NCBI GenBank assembly: GCA_016721195.1
Contig: JADKIO010000008.1
Coordinates: 124,001 to 188,000 of the forward strand
Direction: 5' to 3'
From: Candidatus Geothrix skivensis
GTDB taxonomy: Bacteria > Acidobacteriota > Holophagae > Holophagales > Holophagaceae
DNA length: 64,000 bases
This document shows, piece by piece, positions 60,416-64,000 of the stretch. The stretch's first letter is position 1. Each line of letters opens with the position of its first letter. A program made the translations under genes and the position numbers. The notes under the pieces are model-generated. The model ran no database searches. It saw only the letters and a list, made by a program, of their open reading frames with translations, and was not told the origin of the DNA.

Positions 60416-61298
60416 ACCAGGTCGCCTCCCAGGTCCAGGCCGACCTGGACCGCCTGCTGCCCCTCCTCGATGCCGCGCTCACCGGGCCCTTCCGGCAGGG
60501 CGAGGCCCAGCGCCTGGGCGAGGCCATGCGGTACAGCCTGGAGGCCGGCGGCAAGCGGGTGCGGCCCGTGCTCTGCCTGCTGGCCTGCGAGGCCGTGGGC
60601 AGCCCCGCAGCCCAGGCCCTCCCGGGTGCCCTGGCCCTGGAGTACGTCCACACCTATTCCCTCATCCACGACGACCTGCCGGCCATGGATGACGATGACC
60701 TCCGCCGGGGCCGGCCCACCAACCACAAGGTGTTTGGCGAAGGGCACGCCATCCTCGCGGGAGACGCCCTGCTGACCGAAGCCTTCGGTGTGCTGGCCTC
60801 CGCCGACCTGGATCCCACCCGCCGCGCCGAGGCCCTGGCCCTGCTGGCCGAAGGCGCCGGCTGGCGGGGCATGGCTGGCGGCCAGGCGCTCGACCTAGAG
60901 GGGGAAAAGGTCGAATCCTACGACCTGGATCACCTCCGCCTCATCCACCGCCTGAAGACCGGGGCCCTCCTGCGGGCCTCCCTGGAGATCGGCGCGGTCC
61001 TGGGGGGAGCGCCCCCCCCCGAACGAGCTGCCCTGCGGGCCTTCGGCGAGGCCATCGGCCTGGCCTTCCAGATCCAGGACGACCTCCTGGATGCCACCTC
61101 GACCGACGCAGATCTGGGCAAGCGCGCCGGAAAGGATGCAGGCAGGGGTAAGATCACCTACCCTTCCCTCCTGGGCCTGGGGGTGCCAGGAAAGCCCTGA
61201 ATGAGGCCACCGAGAATGCCCTATGTCAGCTAGTCTCCCTTCCCAACCGGAATTCCTTGGCAGCCTGGGCGCGCTACCTGGCGCTGCGGGCCAGCTAG
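60412..61298 (+). CDS. ispA: Polyprenyl (farnesyl/geranylgeranyl) diphosphate synthase, frameshifted near the end
   Basis: As read it stops at 61200 (262 residues). One missing G in the run 61179-61183 (five G) would restore ARKALNEATENALCQLVSLP...ARYLALRAS to TAG at 61296-61298, about 295 residues, normal for IspA. It condenses IPP with DMAPP/GPP. Seen: GGKRVRPVLCLLACE, first Asp-rich motif DDLPAMDDDDLRRG, GDALLTEAF, second motif QIQDDLLD. dxs follows nine bases after the restored stop, supporting that end. Confidence 0.88.
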
Positions 61299-61306
61299 GC
61301 TCCCGC

Positions 61307-63232
61307 GTGATCCCTCCCGCCAGTCCCTACCCCCTGCTGGATTCCCTGGCCGCCCCTCAGCAGGTGCGGCACTTCACGCCCGCCATGCTGGAACAGCTGG
61401 CCGGGGAAGTCCGCGCCTTCCTCATCAGCTCCGTGTCGGAAACCGGGGGCCACTTCAGCTCCAACCTGGGCACCGTCGAGCTCACCGTGGCGCTGTTCCA
61501 CCACTTCGACTTCCTCCAGGACCGCATCGTCTGGGACGTGGGCCACCAGGCCTACCCCCACAAGATCCTCACGGGCCGCAAGGACCGCTTCCCGACCCTG
61601 CGCCAGCACCACGGCCTGTCGGGCTTCCTCAAGCGGGACGAAAGCCCCTATGACCACTTCGGCGCCGGCCACGCCAGCACCAGCATCTCCGCCGCCCTGG
61701 GCATGGCCAAGGCCCGGGATCTCCAGCACCAGGACCACGCCTGCATCGCCGTCATCGGGGATGGCTCCATGACCGCGGGCATGGCCTTCGAAGCGCTCAA
61801 CCAGGCGGGCTACCTGGCGACGAAGAACTTCCTCGTGATCCTCAACGACAACGACATGAGCATCAACCCCAACGTGGGCTCCCTGCAGGGCTACCTGAAC
61901 CAGATCATGTCGGGTCAGTACTACCACCGCTGGCGGGACCGCATCGAGCACGCCATCAAGGCCATCCCCATCGGCGGCCTGAGCAAGGGTGTGGCCAAGG
62001 CCGCGAAGTGGAGCGAGGAGAGCTTCAAGCGGCTCATGGTGCCGGGCCTGCTCTTCGAGGACCTGGGCTTCCGCTACCTGGGACCCGTCAATGGCCACGA
62101 TGTGAACGCCACCTCCAAGGCGCTCCTGGAGGCCAAGGAGAAGATGAAGGACGGGCCCGTGCTGCTGCATGTGCAGACCAAGAAGGGCTACGGCTACGAG
62201 CCAGCCCTCCAGGATCCGCTGAAATGGCACGGGGTCACCGCCTTCGACGCCGAGGCCGGGGAGATCATCAAGGTCACCACCGACCCGACGAAGCCCGCCC
62301 CGCCCAGCTTCACCAGCGTGTTCGGCAAGACCCTGGTGGAGCTCGCGAAGACCGACCAGAAGATCGTGGGCATCACCGCCGCCATGCTGGATGGCACGGG
62401 CATGAACATCTTCCAGAAGGCCTTCCCCGACCGCTGCTTCGACGTGGGCATCGCCGAACAGCACGCGGTCACCTTCGCCGCGGGCCTCGCCGCCCAGGGC
62501 ATGCGGCCCGTGGCCGCCATCTACAGCACCTTCCTGCAGCGGGGCTTCGATCAGGTGGCCCACGACGTCTGCATCCAGGACCTGCCCGTGACCTTCGCCC
62601 TGGACCGCGCCGGCATCGTGGGCGCCGACGGGCCCACCCACCACGGCCTCTACGACCTGGCCTACCTGCGCTGCCTGCCCAACATCGTTCTCATGGCCCC
62701 CAAGGACGAGAACGAACTCCGGCGGATGCTGATGACGGCCCTCTACTGTGGCCATCCCGCGGCCCTCCGCTACCCCCGGGGCAACGGCCTCGGCGTCCCG
62801 CTCGAAGAGCCCATTACGGCCCTGCCCATCGGCAAGGGAGAACTGCTGCGGGAGGGCTCCGACCTCCTGCTCTGCGCGCTGGGTTCCATGGTGGCCCCGG
62901 CGATGAAGCTCGCCGATGCCCTGGCGGCCGAGGGCCTGGCCTGCGCCGTCATCAATGCCCGTTTCCTGAAGCCCCTGGATGCCGCCCTGATCCTCGAGTG
63001 GGCCAGTCGCTGCCGGGGCGTGGTGACCCTGGAGGAAGGCTGCGCCCCCGGTGGCTTCAGTTCGGCCGTGGCCGAGTCCCTGGCGGATGCGGGCCTCCTC
63101 CGCCCCCTCCTCCGGCTGGCCATTCCTGATCACCTGGTCCACCACGGAGATCCCAAGCGCCTCCTTGAGGAAGAGGGCCTGAGCCCCCAGATCATGGAGC
63201 TCCGGGTTCGACAGTTCGCCAAGAGCCTGTAA
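61307..63232 (+). CDS. dxs: 1-deoxy-D-xylulose-5-phosphate synthase
   Basis: 641 residues from GTG 61307. Thiamine-dependent first step of the MEP isoprenoid pathway. Seen: GGHFSSNLGTVELTVALH-type start, GHQAYPHKILTGRKDRF, FGAGHASTSISAALG, GDGSMTAGMAFEALN, DVGIAEQHAVTFAAG, DRAGIVGADGPTHHG. The frame extends to 61223, but this overlaps the true ispA tail, so GTG is preferred. It completes xseB-ispA-dxs. It needs thiamine diphosphate, for which thiC is in the window. Confidence 0.95.
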   Translation: MIPPASPYPLLDSLAAPQQVRHFTPAMLEQLAGEVRAFLISSVSETGGHFSSNLGTVELTVALFHHFDFLQDRIVWDVGHQAYPHKILTGRKDRFPTLRQHHGLSGFLKRDESPYDHFGAGHASTSISAALGMAKARDLQHQDHACIAVIGDGSMTAGMAFEALNQAGYLATKNFLVILNDNDMSINPNVGSLQGYLNQIMSGQYYHRWRDRIEHAIKAIPIGGLSKGVAKAAKWSEESFKRLMVPGLLFEDLGFRYLGPVNGHDVNATSKALLEAKEKMKDGPVLLHVQTKKGYGYEPALQDPLKWHGVTAFDAEAGEIIKVTTDPTKPAPPSFTSVFGKTLVELAKTDQKIVGITAAMLDGTGMNIFQKAFPDRCFDVGIAEQHAVTFAAGLAAQGMRPVAAIYSTFLQRGFDQVAHDVCIQDLPVTFALDRAGIVGADGPTHHGLYDLAYLRCLPNIVLMAPKDENELRRMLMTALYCGHPAALRYPRGNGLGVPLEEPITALPIGKGELLREGSDLLLCALGSMVAPAMKLADALAAEGLACAVINARFLKPLDAALILEWASRCRGVVTLEEGCAPGGFSSAVAESLADAGLLRPLLRLAIPDHLVHHGDPKRLLEEEGLSPQIMELRVRQFAKSL

Positions 63233-63312
63233 GTAACACCTTGCGAATATTCCCGGAAATTTCTAAGGTTGGTCACACACCTTTGTTGGCATGACACCTT
63301 CCTGGGGATCTC

Positions 63313-64000
63313 GTGAGGACATATCGATTCTGCGTTGCCCTGCTGAGTGTCCTGCTGGGCCTGGGCAGCAGCCACCTGGATGCCCAGGTATGGGACGCCT
63401 CCACCCAGGCCACCGGCTGGGCGCACCAGGACAAGGACGATAGCTTCACCTTCTATGACGAGGGATCCGCCACCCTGCACACCTGGTCCCGGGATGGCGG
63501 GCTGCAGCGCAGCACCCCCCTGGGCAAGCTCCCCATGGCCCCGGAGAAATGGGTTGTCGATCCCCACAACCACGCCTGGGTGGTCTACAAGCAGACGCTG
63601 GTCGAGGTGGGGCCCAACGGCAAGGTCCTGAAGAGCTTCAAGCTGGCCGCCGAAGTGGCGGATGTGGGCTGGGACGTCAAAGGCATCGTGCTGTCCTACC
63701 GGGCCCCCACCCCCTTCCTCGAGAAGCGGGACTACAAGGGCTCAGTGCTGTGGACTCACGGCGTGAAGCCGCCCTCCAGGGACGAGGACACCCCCGCGCC
63801 CGTGCACCGGCGTCCCATCCTCGTGGATGATGCGGGAAACATCCTCATGGCCAGCGGCACCTCCTTGAACCTCCAGGTCCTGAGCGGCACCACGGGTCAG
63901 AAGGTGTCCGAGATCCGGTTCTCAGCCGCGGAGGGCGATCCACCGCCAGCCCTGGAAGGCACCGCCGATGCCCGGGGGCCCATGGCCCTCTGGCCCGGCA
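63313..64000 (+). CDS. Secreted protein with beta-propeller-like repeats, truncated by the window
   Basis: A GTG at 63313 opens a frame running off the end (229 codons seen). It starts with a signal peptide (RTYRFCVALLSVLLGLGSSHLDAQ). The rest has repeats of WVVDPHNHAWVVYKQTLVEVGPNGKVL and ILVDDAGNILMASGTSLNLQVLS type, as in NHL/PQQ-like propellers. Family not certain. It lies 80 bp after dxs, in the same direction. Confidence 0.7.
   Translation, partial: MRTYRFCVALLSVLLGLGSSHLDAQVWDASTQATGWAHQDKDDSFTFYDEGSATLHTWSRDGGLQRSTPLGKLPMAPEKWVVDPHNHAWVVYKQTLVEVGPNGKVLKSFKLAAEVADVGWDVKGIVLSYRAPTPFLEKRDYKGSVLWTHGVKPPSRDEDTPAPVHRRPILVDDAGNILMASGTSLNLQVLSGTTGQKVSEIRFSAAEGDPPPALEGTADARGPMALWPG

Noticed and set aside
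61295..63145. A 616-codon frame opposite dxs
   Set aside because: It is a shadow; dxs has all catalytic motifs on the plus strand.

Overview
This window is GC-rich bacterial chromosome from a Gram-negative organism. Outer-membrane-type proteins, a LolA-like fold, MotAB, a CheZ-like phosphatase, MglAB and a PilZ protein are all present. My best guess is Acidobacteriota, class Holophagae (Geothrix/Holophaga-like). The reasons are the eukaryote-type citrate synthase, the ATP-citrate lyase genes, the tungsten aldehyde:ferredoxin oxidoreductase and the many multi-PAS histidine kinases. This is inferred from gene content only, since no rRNA is present. No prophage, integrase, transposase or CRISPR array was seen.

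Layout. 1-6.2 kb: receiver-domain tail, POT-type transporter, hybrid PAS histidine kinase, moeA with a small membrane protein. 6.2-14.0 kb: a tungsten module of ModE-like regulator, tupA, a P5C-dehydrogenase gene, tupBC, a polyferredoxin, a large aldehyde:ferredoxin oxidoreductase and a ThiS/MoaD-like protein. 14.0-19.0 kb: membrane histidine kinase, ALDH7-type dehydrogenase with divergent LysR regulator, small esterase. 19.1-24.9 kb: hup, rplI, PilZ, DegT aminotransferase, lysS, outer-membrane protein. 25.0-35.0 kb: citrate synthase facing a two-gene ATP-citrate lyase, then tktN-argS-pyrG. 35.1-43.1 kb: rpsT, gluQ, methyltransferase, deoxyhypusine-synthase-like gene, motAB, and manC-cupin-LolA-like. 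43.5-53.9 kb: PAS kinase, pfkA, CheZ-like, thiC, DJ-1, dapF-like, FKBP, hisC. 54-64 kb: tRNA-Asn, mglBA, deoC, a Lys/Ala repeat protein, an NtrC-type regulator, xseB-ispA-dxs, and a partial secreted protein.

How the genes work together. The 6-14 kb block combines tungstate import, cofactor chemistry and an oxidoreductase with its electron carrier. It would let the cell interconvert aldehydes and acids using ferredoxin. Two aldehyde dehydrogenase genes (pruA, ALDH7) lie inside or next to this block. Citrate synthase beside ATP-citrate lyase suggests flexible use of the TCA cycle or cytosolic acetyl-CoA supply. xseB-ispA-dxs is the common isoprenoid-precursor operon.

The most unusual signal is in the spacers. 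At four gene ends (hup, rpsT, motA, manC) a 30-57 bp piece of the gene boundary, including stop or start codon, is repeated 104, 104, 212 and 214 bp away. Palindromes lie in between, and ACCGAG sits at or in the duplicated piece. Two palindromic repeat families show compensatory base changes. Frame breaks in dapF, ispA and xseB may be sequencing errors. The DapF homologue also lacks both catalytic cysteines.
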